DNA of 64,000 bases, taken from the NCBI GenBank assembly GCA_018222765.1, contig JAAEZT010000001.1:19452-83451 (forward strand), read 5' to 3'. Below, in pieces: positions 7,383-17,199 of the stretch (within the stretch, counting starts at the first letter, position 1; each line of letters opens with the position of its first letter). Position numbers and translations under genes: made by a program. The notes below the pieces were generated by a model that ran no database searches, had not been told where the DNA came from, and saw only the letters and a list, made by a program, of their open reading frames with translations. This DNA is from a bacterium. Its GTDB lineage: Bacteria > Verrucomicrobiota > Verrucomicrobiia > Verrucomicrobiales > Akkermansiaceae.

Positions 7383-9761
7383 ATGTCTTTTATGCGTATC
7401 CTTACTCTGCCCCTCACCATTCTATGGTCAGCGAGTGCTTGCTCCGGAGCGATCGATTTCCCATCCGAGGTTCTGCCGGTCCTCGAGGAGCATTGCTTTA
7501 AATGCCATGGCGAGAAGAAGCAGAAAGGCAAACTCCGTCTCGATACCCTTTCGCCCGATCTCCTCAAGAGCCGCATCGCGGCCGAGACCTGGCACGATGT
7601 CCGCGACGCCCTGAACCTCGGCGAAATGCCGCCCGAGGAGGAACCGGAATTATCCCGCGAGAAACGTCAGATTCTTGTGGGCTGGGTCAATCAGGAAATC
7701 GACGCCCTTATCGAGGCCAAAAAGAGCACCGGCGGGCGCGTGGTCTTGCGCCGCCTCAACCGCAGCGAATACCAAAACACGATGCGCGATCTACTCGGTA
7801 TCGAGCACAACTATGTGAAGGATTTCCCGCCTGAGAGTCTCTCGGAAGATGGCTTTCGCAATGAAGGGTCGACCTTGCAAATCTCCGACCTGCAAATGGA
7901 ATACTATCTCAAAGCGGCCCGTGAAGGACTTCGCAAGGCTATCGTCATAGGGCCAAGACCGAAGGTGATCCGACAGGAATTTACCAAGACGGTGAAGGAC
8001 AAAAATCGTGGCAGTAATATTCTCGATAAGGACCAACAGTTCATCGTCAAATTGATGGAATACCCCGAGGAAGGCGAGGTCATCATCCGCACCACCGTTC
8101 GGGCCGAACATGCCGAGAATCGCGGCTACCCGCAACTCCGCGCCGCCATCGGATACCGTGCCGACGTCCAAGCCCCGCGAGAATTCATCAAATCACAAGA
8201 CGTGGTGAGCGAAGACTGGCAGGAATTTGAATTCCGCAGTCGTATCGAAAACTTCCCCCTCCCCAGCAAGACGCAAAGCAAATTCCCCGGCCTCTTGGTC
8301 TGGCTCGACAATGCCTACGCCGAAGGCCGGGACAAACCACTGAAGGCGCGCGGCAATGGCAAAAAGAAAAAGCAAACTAAAGGCCCGCTAGCCTATCCCC
8401 AAATCGAAGTGCAATCGATGGAGTTTATCGGGCCAGTCTTCAAACAATGGCCACCACAATACCACACCGCGCTTCTTGCGCCGCGGGAGTCGGGCGAGAA
8501 TGAAACCACTCATGTGAGCAAGCTCCTCACCAAATTCATGAGCCGGGCCTTCCGCCGTCCCGTCGAAAAGTCAGAAACCCTACCCTACCTCAAGTTCTAC
8601 CAATCGATCCGCTCCACCCTGGCCTCCTTCGAAGAAGCGATGCAGGAAACCTTCGCGATGATCCTGATTTCGCCAGACTTTCTCTACCTCGTCGAGCCGT
8701 CTTCCGAAACCAAGCGCCCTCTCAATGATTGGGAGATGGCCTCGCGCCTCTCCTACTTCCTCTGGAGCACCATGCCGGACCCGCAGCTTTTCAAACTGGC
8801 TAGGGAGAAAAAGCTCCGTGATCCAAAAGTCCTTCAGTCGGAGATTGAAAGGATGATTTCCGACGAGCGGTCTTGGCAATTCATCGAACAGTTCACCGAC
8901 CAATGGCTCGACCTCGGCGCGCTACAACGTGTCGCGATCAATCCGAACTACTATCCAAAATTCGACGACGCTTTGAAGACTTCGATGCGACAGGAAAGCC
9001 TCCACTTTTTCAAAGAAATCTTCCAGAAAGACCTCAGCGCGCTCAACTTCCTCGACTCGAAATTCACAATGCTGAACGAACCTCTCGCCAAACACTACGG
9101 CCTCACCGGACCGCGCGGGAGCAGCTTCGAACGCGTCGCTTTGAAACCGAAAGATCATCGCGGCGGCGTCCTTACCCACGGCAGCATTCTTCTGGGGAAT
9201 TCCACCGGCGAAGATTCGCATCCTGTAAAGCGCGCGGTTTGGATTCGCGAACGTCTCCTCGACGACCCGCCCTCTGACCCCCCGCCCAACGTCCCCAACC
9301 TCGATTCGAATAACCCCGATTTCGCCAATCTCTCAGTGCGTGATCAACTCGCCGCACATCGCGAAGAAGCCTCGTGCAAGGACTGCCATCGCGGCATCGA
9401 CCCCTGGGGCATTCCCATGGAGAGCTACGGCGGCGACGGCTTGTGGCGCGACAACATTCTCCGAAAGAAGACCAAGGGCAAAGGGATGAACAAGCTCCCC
9501 GTCGACACGGAAACCACCCTCCCCGATGGGCACGAGATTGGCAACATCGCTGATTTGAAAAGCTACCTCCTCAAAAACAGGAAGGATCAGTTCGCGAAAG
9601 CCTTCACCTCCAAGCTTCTGACCTACGCCCTCGGGCGACGCCTCGAAATCACTGATGAGAAGACCGTCGAGGACTTGACCGGAAAATTCATCACCAATAA
9701 TTTTCGCATAAAACCACTCATTCAGCTCGTCGTGGCGAGCGAAACCTTCCAAACTAAATAA
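7383..9761 (+). CDS. DUF1587/DUF1595/DUF1592/DUF1588/DUF1585 cytochrome-type protein
   Basis: A 792-aa exported protein of the family common in planctomycetes and verrucomicrobia. A short signal peptide (LTLPLTILWSASACSG) precedes a cytochrome c-like domain with CFKCH at 38-42 and the helper motif LGEMPPEEEP. Domains follow in the usual order. DUF1587 contains RLNRSEYQNTMRDLL. DUF1595/1592 contains SRLSYFLWSTMPD and FTDQWLDL. DUF1588 contains RGGVLTHGS, then a second cysteine motif CKDCHRGIDPWG. A C-terminal DUF1585 contains LLTYALGRRL. The role is not established; a periplasmic redox function coupled to polysaccharide breakdown is the usual inference. It is the first gene of a four-gene operon; the next ATG is only 3 bases after its stop. 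Confidence 0.92.
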   Translation: MSFMRILTLPLTILWSASACSGAIDFPSEVLPVLEEHCFKCHGEKKQKGKLRLDTLSPDLLKSRIAAETWHDVRDALNLGEMPPEEEPELSREKRQILVGWVNQEIDALIEAKKSTGGRVVLRRLNRSEYQNTMRDLLGIEHNYVKDFPPESLSEDGFRNEGSTLQISDLQMEYYLKAAREGLRKAIVIGPRPKVIRQEFTKTVKDKNRGSNILDKDQQFIVKLMEYPEEGEVIIRTTVRAEHAENRGYPQLRAAIGYRADVQAPREFIKSQDVVSEDWQEFEFRSRIENFPLPSKTQSKFPGLLVWLDNAYAEGRDKPLKARGNGKKKKQTKGPLAYPQIEVQSMEFIGPVFKQWPPQYHTALLAPRESGENETTHVSKLLTKFMSRAFRRPVEKSETLPYLKFYQSIRSTLASFEEAMQETFAMILISPDFLYLVEPSSETKRPLNDWEMASRLSYFLWSTMPDPQLFKLAREKKLRDPKVLQSEIERMISDERSWQFIEQFTDQWLDLGALQRVAINPNYYPKFDDALKTSMRQESLHFFKEIFQKDLSALNFLDSKFTMLNEPLAKHYGLTGPRGSSFERVALKPKDHRGGVLTHGSILLGNSTGEDSHPVKRAVWIRERLLDDPPSDPPPNVPNLDSNNPDFANLSVRDQLAAHREEASCKDCHRGIDPWGIPMESYGGDGLWRDNILRKKTKGKGMNKLPVDTETTLPDGHEIGNIADLKSYLLKNRKDQFAKAFTSKLLTYALGRRLEITDEKTVEDLTGKFITNNFRIKPLIQLVVASETFQTK

Positions 9762-9764
9762 ATC

Positions 9765-11096
9765 ATGAGTCGCAAACCCTGGCATCTCCATCGGCGCACC
9801 TTCCTTCGCGGAGCCGGCGCAACTCTTGCCCTTCCCTTCCTGGAATGCATGGGCGCAAGCGCGAAATCCAGCCCTCGCCCGAAACGCTTCTGCTCGATCT
9901 ACTTCCCCTACGGGGTGAGCCTTCCCAAAAAGAAGGATGAATCCGCAAAGTGGCAATGGTTCCCCGATGCCGTCGGTCGCGACTACAAGTTCAATGAAAG
10001 CCTGAAGTGCCTCGAACCACTCCGCGAGCATCTCTCCATCCTCGGCGGACTTTCCCACCCCCACGGACGCAAGATTGGCGGTCACGACTCCGCCGACATT
10101 TTCCTCACCGCCGCCGAACTCAAAGGCGGCCAATTGAAAAATTCGGCGTCCATCGACCAACTCATGGCGGCCCAACTCGGCGACGACACCCGCTTCCGCT
10201 CGCTCAGTCTTTCGGTCGACGGAGGCGTCGGCGAGGCCACCCGCTCCAGCACTCTTTCCTTCAGCCGCAGCGGACAACCCGTGCCTGCTCTTCACAACCC
10301 GCGCGTGGTCTTCAATCGCCTCTTCGGAAAAGAAGATCGCTCCCTTCAAGATCAGCGACAGGAATTGCAGAACTCCAAAAACATGCTCGATCTCGTCCTC
10401 GATCATTCCAAATCGGTCCGGCGTAAGCTCGGCAAGCAGGACCAGAATAAGTTCGACGAATACCTCCAGTCGGTCCGTCAGATCGAACAACGTGTCGAAC
10501 GTTCAGAGAGGTGGCTTGACGTTCCCAAGCCACAGGTCGACGCAGCCGGCCTGCATCTCGATGCTGATGACAAAACTCCGGGTGAACTCATCAAGACGAT
10601 GCTCGACCTGATGTATCTTGCGATCCAAACCGACTCCACCCGTTTCCTTACCTATCAAATGGGAAATATGAACGGCGCTACGTCCATCGCTACGAAATTT
10701 CCTTCCCTCCTCGGCTTCGGCAAAAACCAACACAGCCTCGCTCACGGATGGAACAAACCCGGCGGCGCCGAAGCTCTCGGAAAATGGGACCGCTTTCGCG
10801 CCCAGCAACTTTCCTACTTTCTCCAGCGCCTGCAGGACACCCCGGAACAAGACGGCACGCTCCTCGACCACACCATGGTTCTTTATGGCAGCAGCAACAG
10901 CAACACGCACAACAATACCAACTACCCGCTCGTCGTCGCGGGTGGTGACGACCTGGGACTGAAGCACGGCAGCTATCACCGCTTCGGCTCCGACGTCCCA
11001 CTCTCGAACCTCTTCGTCACAATGATGAACCGCCTCGGCATGCCTACGAAGAACTTTGTAGACAGCACCGGCGAAATGACCGAGTTGATCGCCTGA
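9765..11096 (+). CDS. DUF1552 protein, Tat-exported
   Basis: A 443-aa protein beginning with a twin-arginine signal (HRRTFLRGAGATLALPFLE), typical of DUF1552. The body shows family features including CSIYFPYGV near the N-terminus, SIDQLMA, and DHTMVLYGSSNSN near the C-terminus. DUF1552 is almost always encoded directly after a DUF1592-type cytochrome protein, as here (3-base gap), so the two probably act together in the periplasm. DUF1552 and DUF1501 share features with the alkaline phosphatase/sulfatase superfamily, but no activity is established. Confidence 0.92.
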   Translation: MSRKPWHLHRRTFLRGAGATLALPFLECMGASAKSSPRPKRFCSIYFPYGVSLPKKKDESAKWQWFPDAVGRDYKFNESLKCLEPLREHLSILGGLSHPHGRKIGGHDSADIFLTAAELKGGQLKNSASIDQLMAAQLGDDTRFRSLSLSVDGGVGEATRSSTLSFSRSGQPVPALHNPRVVFNRLFGKEDRSLQDQRQELQNSKNMLDLVLDHSKSVRRKLGKQDQNKFDEYLQSVRQIEQRVERSERWLDVPKPQVDAAGLHLDADDKTPGELIKTMLDLMYLAIQTDSTRFLTYQMGNMNGATSIATKFPSLLGFGKNQHSLAHGWNKPGGAEALGKWDRFRAQQLSYFLQRLQDTPEQDGTLLDHTMVLYGSSNSNTHNNTNYPLVVAGGDDLGLKHGSYHRFGSDVPLSNLFVTMMNRLGMPTKNFVDSTGEMTELIA

Positions 11097-11103
11097 TCCA
11101 ACC

Positions 11104-13884
11104 ATGCCTCCGCTCGCAAACAGCTTCAGAAAGGCCGCAAAGACTCTCTTTGCCTCCTCTCTGGTCCTCCCGGCGGGCGCCGACGAAGGCATCAACTATT
11201 TCGAAACCCACATTCGCCCTCTCTTTGCGAAGCATTGTTACGAATGCCATTCCGCAGGCGCCAAGAAGCTCAAAGCCAATCTCTACCTTGACTCGCGGTC
11301 CGGTTGGAAAACCGGCGGTGACTCCGGCCCCGCTCTCGTCCCGGGAAAACCTGACGAATCGCTCATCATCGAGGTCACCTCCCATCAAAACAACGACCTC
11401 CAAATGCCGCCGGATGAAAAGCTCTCCGTCGATAAGATCGAAAAACTTCGCACCTGGATCACGATGGGAGCTCCGGATCCCCGCGAGGGAGTTGTCAAAA
11501 AATCGCGCTCTAAAATCGATCTCGAAAAAGGACGTCAATTCTGGGCCTTCAAACCACCGGCGGCTCATCCAACACCTGAGGTCAAAGACGCCACCTGGCC
11601 CCGAAACGACATCGATCGCTTCGTCCTCGCCCGCCTGGAATCCGAAAAACTCACTCCGACCAAGGACGCGAACCGCCAGACCCTAATTCGCCGGATTTAC
11701 TACGACCTCATCGGACTTCCACCATCACCCGAAGAAATAAAAAACTTCCTCGCCGACCAATCACCGAAAGCGTTCGAAAAGGTCGTTGATGACCTCCTGG
11801 CCCGTCCCGATTTTGGCGAACGATGGGGACGGCATTGGCTCGACGTGGCCCGCTTTGCCGAATCCAGCGGCGGCGGACGCAGCTTGGTCTTCCCTCACGC
11901 TTGGCGCTTTCGCGACTACATCATCAAATCCTTCAACGAAGACAAACCCTTCGACCAACTGGTCCGCGAGCATCTCGCCGGAGACCTCCTCCCCCACGAA
12001 TCGCCCGAACGACGGAACGAGCAATTGGTCGGCAGCGGCTATCTTGTCCTCGGACCGATGAATTACGAACTCCAGGACCAGGAACGCCTTCGCATGGAAT
12101 TCGTCGATGAACAAATAGACACCATGGGCCGCACCTTCCTTGGCATGACCCTCGGCTGCGCCCGATGCCACGATCATAAATTTGACCCTATCCCCACCAC
12201 CGACTACTACGCCCTCGCGGGAATTTTCCAGAGCACCGAATCAATGGGTCTTGGCAGCGCAGCCAGCGGAGTAAGCTCCGTCGCCACGGTTAAACTCGAA
12301 ACATCCAATCTGCCTGAGCTTAAAAAGCACCGTGCGGAACTCGCTTCCCTTCAAAAACAAATTGCGCAGCTAAAGAAGAAATCTTCCGGGAACTCCTACA
12401 CCCTTCCTGAAATCACTATCGACTCCGACAAAGCAAAACTGACCGGAGTATGGAAACCTTCAACCCACACCGCAAAATGGGTGGGTGAAAACTACCTCCA
12501 CGATGACAATCAGGGTAAAGGCGAAAAAGCCGCCGAATTCACCACCACTCTGCCCGAATCCCGTGACTACGAAGTTCTCATTTCATACTCCTCAGGCTCC
12601 GGAAGATCGAAGAAGGTTCCCGTGACAATCTTCCACGCCGAGGGTGAAACCACAATCCTTCTCGACCAAACCAAACCTCCCACCCATCACGAATCCTTCG
12701 CCAGCGTCGGCTCGTTTTCATTCACCAAAGATCAACCGGCCCGCATCGTTATTTCCAACAAAGGAACCACTTCTCATGTCATCGTCGATGCCGTCGGATT
12801 CCTTGGACCCGATACCGGCAAGAGGATCAAAAATCCAAAGGTCGACCGGACAGCCATCAACGCCAAGATCAAAGCCCTCGAGAAACAACGCAAGGATCTG
12901 GATTCCAAAATCAAGAATCTCGAACCAGTGACAATGGCTCCACGCGAATCGAAAAACCCAGCCGACGGCCACGTCCACATCCGGGGCCTCGTGCGAAAGA
13001 AAGGACCAAAAGTTCCCCGCGGATTTATTTCCGTCGCCACTGACCCCAGAGCCAAGCTCAAGATCTCGACCAAAAGCTCGGGCCGCCTGGAACTGGCCCA
13101 CTGGGTTGCCGACGCCAACAACCCACTGACTTCCCGGGTGATGGTCAATCGGATTTGGAAGCACCTCCTCGGAGAGGGACTCGTCCGTACGACCGACAAC
13201 TTCGGCCAGACCGGGGAACTCCCCAGCCACCCCAAGCTACTCGATCATCTTGCACTCAAGTTCACCAACAACAACTGGTCGGTCAAAACGATCATCCGCG
13301 AGATCGCCCTCAGCCGCACCTACCAACTTTCCTCGTTGTCTCAGTCCGACCAAGACGCCGAAAATCGTCTTCTGGCCCGCGCCAATCGTAAACGTCTCGA
13401 AGCAGAATGCATCCGCGACACCGCGCTCCTCGTGAGCGGAAAACTCGACCCCACCCGCAGCGGCCCCACCATCAAAAAAGCAGGGAAATACGATCTCAAC
13501 TACAAGTTCAACACCAGCCGCAAGAGTATTTACACACCTTGGTTCCGCAATTCCATGATTGATCTTTTCGAAGTCTTCGACGCGCCCAACCCGAATCTCG
13601 TCGTTGGAAAACGAACCACCTCAAATATCCCCACGCAGTCGCTTTTCCTCATGAACAGCCCCTTCATTCGGGAGCAATCAATCCTCACTGCCAAGCAACT
13701 CGTCAGCAAAGGAGCGCAGATTGAGGACGCTTATTTACTCCTCTTGGGACGTCTGCCTTCGACTTCCGAACAAGCCACCACTTCCGATTTTCTCTCCCAA
13801 TTCCCGCCGGACCAGCAAGAAGAAGCCTGGACCCAACTTTGCCAGACGCTTTTTTCCTGTGTTGATTTTCGATTTTTAGATTAG
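11104..13884 (+). CDS. Cytochrome c-type / DUF1549 / DUF1553 protein with golvesin-like insert
   Basis: A 926-aa exported protein. It has a weak N-terminal signal, then a planctomycete-type cytochrome c domain with CYECH at 45-49 and MPPDEKLS. DUF1549 runs from about 145 to 390 (DRFVLARLE, WGRHWLDVARFAES, CARCHDHKFDPI). A coiled coil at about 400-425 is followed by a beta-rich insert at about 440-565 (AEFTTTLPESRDYEVLISYS, VIVDAVGFLGPD) that resembles the golvesin/xanthan-lyase C-terminal-type binding domain. DUF1553 follows from about 640 (HWVADANNPLTSRVMVNRIW). A second CxxCH inside DUF1549 (CARCHDHK) is a family feature. It is third in the operon, 7 bases after DUF1552, and paired with the DUF1501 gene downstream. 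The reaction is unknown. Confidence 0.92.
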   Translation: MPPLANSFRKAAKTLFASSLVLPAGADEGINYFETHIRPLFAKHCYECHSAGAKKLKANLYLDSRSGWKTGGDSGPALVPGKPDESLIIEVTSHQNNDLQMPPDEKLSVDKIEKLRTWITMGAPDPREGVVKKSRSKIDLEKGRQFWAFKPPAAHPTPEVKDATWPRNDIDRFVLARLESEKLTPTKDANRQTLIRRIYYDLIGLPPSPEEIKNFLADQSPKAFEKVVDDLLARPDFGERWGRHWLDVARFAESSGGGRSLVFPHAWRFRDYIIKSFNEDKPFDQLVREHLAGDLLPHESPERRNEQLVGSGYLVLGPMNYELQDQERLRMEFVDEQIDTMGRTFLGMTLGCARCHDHKFDPIPTTDYYALAGIFQSTESMGLGSAASGVSSVATVKLETSNLPELKKHRAELASLQKQIAQLKKKSSGNSYTLPEITIDSDKAKLTGVWKPSTHTAKWVGENYLHDDNQGKGEKAAEFTTTLPESRDYEVLISYSSGSGRSKKVPVTIFHAEGETTILLDQTKPPTHHESFASVGSFSFTKDQPARIVISNKGTTSHVIVDAVGFLGPDTGKRIKNPKVDRTAINAKIKALEKQRKDLDSKIKNLEPVTMAPRESKNPADGHVHIRGLVRKKGPKVPRGFISVATDPRAKLKISTKSSGRLELAHWVADANNPLTSRVMVNRIWKHLLGEGLVRTTDNFGQTGELPSHPKLLDHLALKFTNNNWSVKTIIREIALSRTYQLSSLSQSDQDAENRLLARANRKRLEAECIRDTALLVSGKLDPTRSGPTIKKAGKYDLNYKFNTSRKSIYTPWFRNSMIDLFEVFDAPNPNLVVGKRTTSNIPTQSLFLMNSPFIREQSILTAKQLVSKGAQIEDAYLLLLGRLPSTSEQATTSDFLSQFPPDQQEEAWTQLCQTLFSCVDFRFLD

Positions 13885-13898
13885 ACTCCCCTCAATCC

Positions 13899-15305
13899 AT
13901 GATGTGCCCGGATAGACGGCAATTCCTCAAAACCACCGGATGTGGTTTCGGTTCGTTGGCTCTCAATGCCATGCTCTCCGGCACTGCGCAGGGCACTTCC
14001 AACCCCCTCGCTCCGCAGCCTCCGCTTTTCCCCGCCCGCGCCAAGCGCATTATCTTTCTGTTCATGTCCGGCGGCCCCAGCCATGTCGACAGCTTCGACT
14101 ACAAACCGGACCTCATCAAAAGCGACGGCAAGGGTTTCGACTTCATCGGGGTCCGTAAAACCACCTTCGGAAAAAAGAGCGAGCGCAAACTCCTCAAGCC
14201 ACTTTGGGATTTCAAACAATACGGCGAATCCGGCCAGTGGGTCAGCGAGCTTTTCCCACACATCGGCAAACACGTCGACGACCTTTGCTTCATCCACTCG
14301 ATGCATACCGAGGGCGTCGCCCACGGCCCGTCGACACTTTTCCTGCACACCGGTGCAACCAACCTCGTTCGCCCCTCGATAGGCAGCTGGGTGACTTACG
14401 GACTCGGAACGGAAAACGAAAACCTCCCCGGTTTCGTCACCATCATGCCATCCTCCAGCAAAGGCGGACCGCGCAATTACTCGAACGCCTTCCTCCCCGC
14501 AATCCACCAGGGCACCTCGGTCGGACGGGCTGGACTCCCGGCTTCAGAAGCGACCATCCGTAACCTCAAAAACACCCACCTCCCCCACGACGTCCAAAAT
14601 CGTCAGTTCAATTTCCTGCAGGAACTTAACCGCCAGCAAGCCGGCATAAAATCCGATCACAATCTCGATGCAGCCATCGAATCATTTGATCTCGCCTTTC
14701 GTATGCAGATGAATGCTCCCGACATTCTCGATCTCTCAGACGAATCCAAGTCGACCACAGAGATGTATGGTATTGGAGAAAAATCCACTGATACTTACGG
14801 TCGGCAATGTCTCATGGCTCGCAGACTTGCCGAAAGCGGCGTGCGATTCATTCAGGTGAACTACGCTGATGAATCGGTGAACCCCAAGTGGGACCAACAT
14901 TCCAACATGCCCAAGCACAAGTTCCATGCCGAGGCTACCGATCAACCGGTCGCGGCTCTCCTACAAGACCTCAAACAACGCGGGCTTTTGGAAGACACCA
15001 TCGTCTGGTGGGGCGGCGAATTTGGCCGCACGCCATTCTCCCAGGGAAAGGACGGACGGGACCACAACCCCCGCGGCTTTACCACTTGGCTTGCTGGTGG
15101 CGGGACCAAGCCCGGCTACGCCCACGGAGCAACCGACGAGATCGGCCACGAAGCGGTCAGCGGCCGCCTGCACATGCACGACCTTCATGCCACCATGCTC
15201 CACCTTCTCGGCCTCGACCACGAACGCCTCACTTATAACTACGCCGGCCGCGACTTCCGCCTCACCGATGTATTTGGCAAGGTGGAATCCAAACTCTTTG
15301 CCTAA
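13899..15305 (+). CDS. DUF1501 protein, Tat-exported
   Basis: A 468-aa protein with a twin-arginine signal (DRRQFLKTTGCGFGSLALN). Family features are AKRIIFLFMSGGPSHVDSFDYKP, the WVSELFPHIG segment, WGGEFGRTPFSQGKDGRDHNP and a C-terminal HDLHATMLHLLGLDHE. DUF1501 is structurally related to the alkaline phosphatase/sulfatase superfamily, and conserved Asp/His residues in these motifs may bind metal. It starts 14 bases after the DUF1549/1553 gene and ends the operon. Its likely place is the periplasm, working with the cytochrome partner. Function remains inferred. Confidence 0.92.
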   Translation: MMCPDRRQFLKTTGCGFGSLALNAMLSGTAQGTSNPLAPQPPLFPARAKRIIFLFMSGGPSHVDSFDYKPDLIKSDGKGFDFIGVRKTTFGKKSERKLLKPLWDFKQYGESGQWVSELFPHIGKHVDDLCFIHSMHTEGVAHGPSTLFLHTGATNLVRPSIGSWVTYGLGTENENLPGFVTIMPSSSKGGPRNYSNAFLPAIHQGTSVGRAGLPASEATIRNLKNTHLPHDVQNRQFNFLQELNRQQAGIKSDHNLDAAIESFDLAFRMQMNAPDILDLSDESKSTTEMYGIGEKSTDTYGRQCLMARRLAESGVRFIQVNYADESVNPKWDQHSNMPKHKFHAEATDQPVAALLQDLKQRGLLEDTIVWWGGEFGRTPFSQGKDGRDHNPRGFTTWLAGGGTKPGYAHGATDEIGHEAVSGRLHMHDLHATMLHLLGLDHERLTYNYAGRDFRLTDVFGKVESKLFA

Positions 15306-15310
15306 ACGCG

Positions 15311-15339
15311 AAACACCGCCCCATTCGGAGCGGCGTTTT
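15311..15339 (+). terminator. Terminator-like hairpin after the DUF1501 gene
   Basis: AAACACCGCCCC and GGAGCGGCGTTT pair with two mismatches around an ATTC loop, followed by a short T run. It sits just after the operon stop and before the convergent recA stop, so it could serve both directions. Confidence 0.6.
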
Positions 15340-15376
15340 GAAGCACAATTTCTATCCAGGCTGTTGAAAACAGCGA

Positions 15377-16483
15377 TTATTTTTCGGAGAGCTTTTCCTG
15401 AACCTTCTCTTCCAGTTCAGCGTAGAGCGACTCATCAGCTTTCAGAGCGACTTTTGCTCCATCACGGCCTTGCGCGAGTTGGGCACCATCGTAGCTGAAC
15501 CAACTGCCACGCTTTTGTACGATGTCGAATTCCAGGGCAAGATCGAGTAGTGATCCGACATTGGATATTCCTTCGTTATACATGATGTCGAACTCAGCAT
15601 CGCGGAAAGGAGGAGCAACTTTGTTCTTCACGACCTTAATCTTGGTGCGGTTGCCCTGAACTGTTCCGTCCGTTGCTTTGATCTGACCAATGCGGCGAAT
15701 ATCAACACGAACAGAGGAGAAGAATTTCAGGGCGCGGCCACCGGGAGTGGTTTCGGGGCTACCGAACATGACACCAATCTTTTCACGAATCTGGTTGGTG
15801 AAGATGCAGGTGGTGCGGGCGCGCGAGATCAGGCCGGTAAGTTTCCGCATCGCGGCACTCATGAGTCGGGCCTGCACGCCAACGGTCGAATCGCCGATTT
15901 CGCCGGCAAGTTCCTGCTTGGTAACAAGGGCAGCCACAGAATCGAGCACAACGACGTCGATGGCATTTGAGCGAACGAGAGTTTCCACGATCTGAAGAGC
16001 TTCTTCACCGGAAGAGGGCTGTGAGACGAGAAGATCATCGAGATTCACGCCCAACCGGCGGGCGTAGGAAGGATCGAGAGCATGCTCGACATCGATGAAG
16101 GCCGCGAGTCCCCCGCTTTTCTGGGCTTGGGCAATCGCGGTGAGGGTGAGCGTGGTTTTACCAGAGGATTCCGGTCCGAAGATCTCGACAATCCGTCCCC
16201 GGGGGAAGCCGCCGACTCCGAGAGCGCGGTCAATCAGGAGGTTTCCGGTTGGGATAGCTTCGACATCCATACTGGTGTCGTCGCCCAGGCGCATGATGGC
16301 GGCATCGCCGAAGTCTTTTTGAATCTGTGTAATGGCAAGATCGAGGTTCTTCTTACGGGCTACGGCCACCTTATCTTCGGCGGCGGAGGTGGTAGTGGTA
16401 GCCGCTTTGGCTTTCTTCTCGGACATGGCGGCAGTTTTAACGGTAGTGGTAGTCATGACAATGTTTGGTGTAAGTAACTGCAT
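15377..16483 (-). CDS. recA: Recombinase RecA
   Basis: This is the DNA strand-exchange and LexA-coprotease ATPase. The Walker A motif GPESSGKT, the adjacent [14 protein letters not shown], the DNA-binding loop region ([30 protein letters not shown]) and [11 protein letters not shown] are all intact. The frame opens at 16483 with a 30-residue Ala/Thr/Lys-rich N-terminal extension; ATGs at 16456 and 16426 are alternative starts, the last being closer to the usual RecA length. The C-terminus ends in acidic/helical residues as usual. Just upstream are a near-perfect verrucomicrobial LexA box and a second GAACA/TGTTC palindrome, which suggest SOS control. Tail-to-tail with the DUF1501 operon. Confidence 0.98.
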   Translation of the reverse strand: MQLLTPNIVMTTTTVKTAAMSEKKAKAATTTTSAAEDKVAVARKKNLDLAITQIQKDFGDAAIMRLGDDTSMDVEAIPTGNLLIDRALGVGGFPRGRIVEIFGPESSGKTTLTLTAIAQAQKSGGLAAFIDVEHALDPSYARRLGVNLDDLLVSQPSSGEEALQIVETLVRSNAIDVVVLDSVAALVTKQELAGEIGDSTVGVQARLMSAAMRKLTGLISRARTTCIFTNQIREKIGVMFGSPETTPGGRALKFFSSVRVDIRRIGQIKATDGTVQGNRTKIKVVKNKVAPPFRDAEFDIMYNEGISNVGSLLDLALEFDIVQKRGSWFSYDGAQLAQGRDGAKVALKADESLYAELEEKVQEKLSEK

Positions 16484-16498
16484 GGAACTTATTCTAAT

Positions 16499-16509
16499 GA
16501 ACAGTGTTC
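16499..16509. promoter_or_regulatory. GAACA-N-TGTTC palindrome before recA
   Basis: On the recA strand GAACACTGTTC is a perfect 5+1+5 inverted repeat ending 16 bases before the 16483 start. The arms are the LexA half-sites in reversed order (GAACA first), so it could be a second LexA contact or a separate element. Confidence 0.35.
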
Positions 16510-16523
16510 AATCAAGAAAAAAG

Positions 16524-16537
16524 TGTTCAAAAGATCA
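16524..16537. promoter_or_regulatory. Candidate LexA (SOS) box
   Basis: TGTTCAAAAGATCA matches TGTTC-N4-GAACA, the LexA motif reported for Verrucomicrobia, at 9 of 10 defined positions. It lies 41-54 bases upstream of the longest recA start, between recA and the divergent lipoprotein gene, a position compatible with repression of recA. Confidence 0.6.
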
Positions 16538-16582
16538 CTTTTCTTAAAGTTTGTGATTTTGGCGCCTTCCCGCACTCTCTCC

Positions 16583-17149
16583 ATGGTGAAAAAAGGCGTT
16601 CTCCTCATCCTTGGTCTTCTGGTGCTACTCGCAGTTATTTTCGGCTGTGTCTTCATGAAATACGGAAGATTTGGTTCCGATGGACTGACTCTCTCCTTTA
16701 GCGAAGAGGACATTCGGGGGCGCTTGAGCAAGAAGTTTCCTAAAACAGAAAAGCTCCTCGAGGTCATTCCCGTTCTCATCGAAGAGCCCAAGGTTGAGTT
16801 TACCGAGGGGAGTAACCGAGTCCGCCTCGCCCTGTTCGCCCGTATCGAAATTCCCTTCTCCAAAAAATACGAGGCCTCCACCGTTTTCAGCGGAAGTATT
16901 CGCTACGAAACCTCCGACAAAACCCTCCGTCTGACAGACGTCGAGGTGGAAGGACTCACCGGCACCGAAATTCCGCAGAAATTCGAAGATCCACTTAAAC
17001 TCCTCATGACGCTGCTGGCCAAGAACTTCCTTGAAGATGTTGTTGTCTATGAGCTCAAGCCCAAGGACCTCACCCACAAAGCCGCTCGATGGCTTCTTAA
17101 GAAAGTCAAAGTCCGGGATCAGATGCTCGAGGTTACCCTCGGGCTCTAA
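16583..17149 (+). CDS. DUF1439-like membrane-anchored protein
   Basis: I chose the ATG at 16583 (MVKKGVLLILGLLVLL), giving 188 aa with an N-terminal hydrophobic segment; an upstream ATG at 16523 would overlap the recA control region. The segment ends in VIFGC, which can be read as a loose lipobox. The mature part (LTLSFSEEDIRGRLSKKFP, then alternating strands such as VRLALFARIEIPF) resembles DUF1439/YceB-type lipid-binding-like lipoproteins, about 180 aa long. It is probably in the periplasm or anchored to a membrane. Divergent from recA and 50 bases before ndk, with which it may be cotranscribed. Confidence 0.7.
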   Translation: MVKKGVLLILGLLVLLAVIFGCVFMKYGRFGSDGLTLSFSEEDIRGRLSKKFPKTEKLLEVIPVLIEEPKVEFTEGSNRVRLALFARIEIPFSKKYEASTVFSGSIRYETSDKTLRLTDVEVEGLTGTEIPQKFEDPLKLLMTLLAKNFLEDVVVYELKPKDLTHKAARWLLKKVKVRDQMLEVTLGL

Positions 17150-17199
17150 GCCCGCAGTTGACACTTCCGCAGTGGTCGGCTTAGTTCCCTCTCGAAATC

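Noticed and set aside
9333-10490. Long minus-strand frame of 385 codons over the end of the DUF1592-type gene and the DUF1552 gene
   Set aside because: It is antisense to two clear family members; its composition (Val/Ala/Glu/Gly-rich) is what the reverse of G/C-biased third positions gives.
10503-11195. Minus-strand frame of 230 codons opposite DUF1552
   Set aside because: Antisense shadow; spans the junction of two operon genes.
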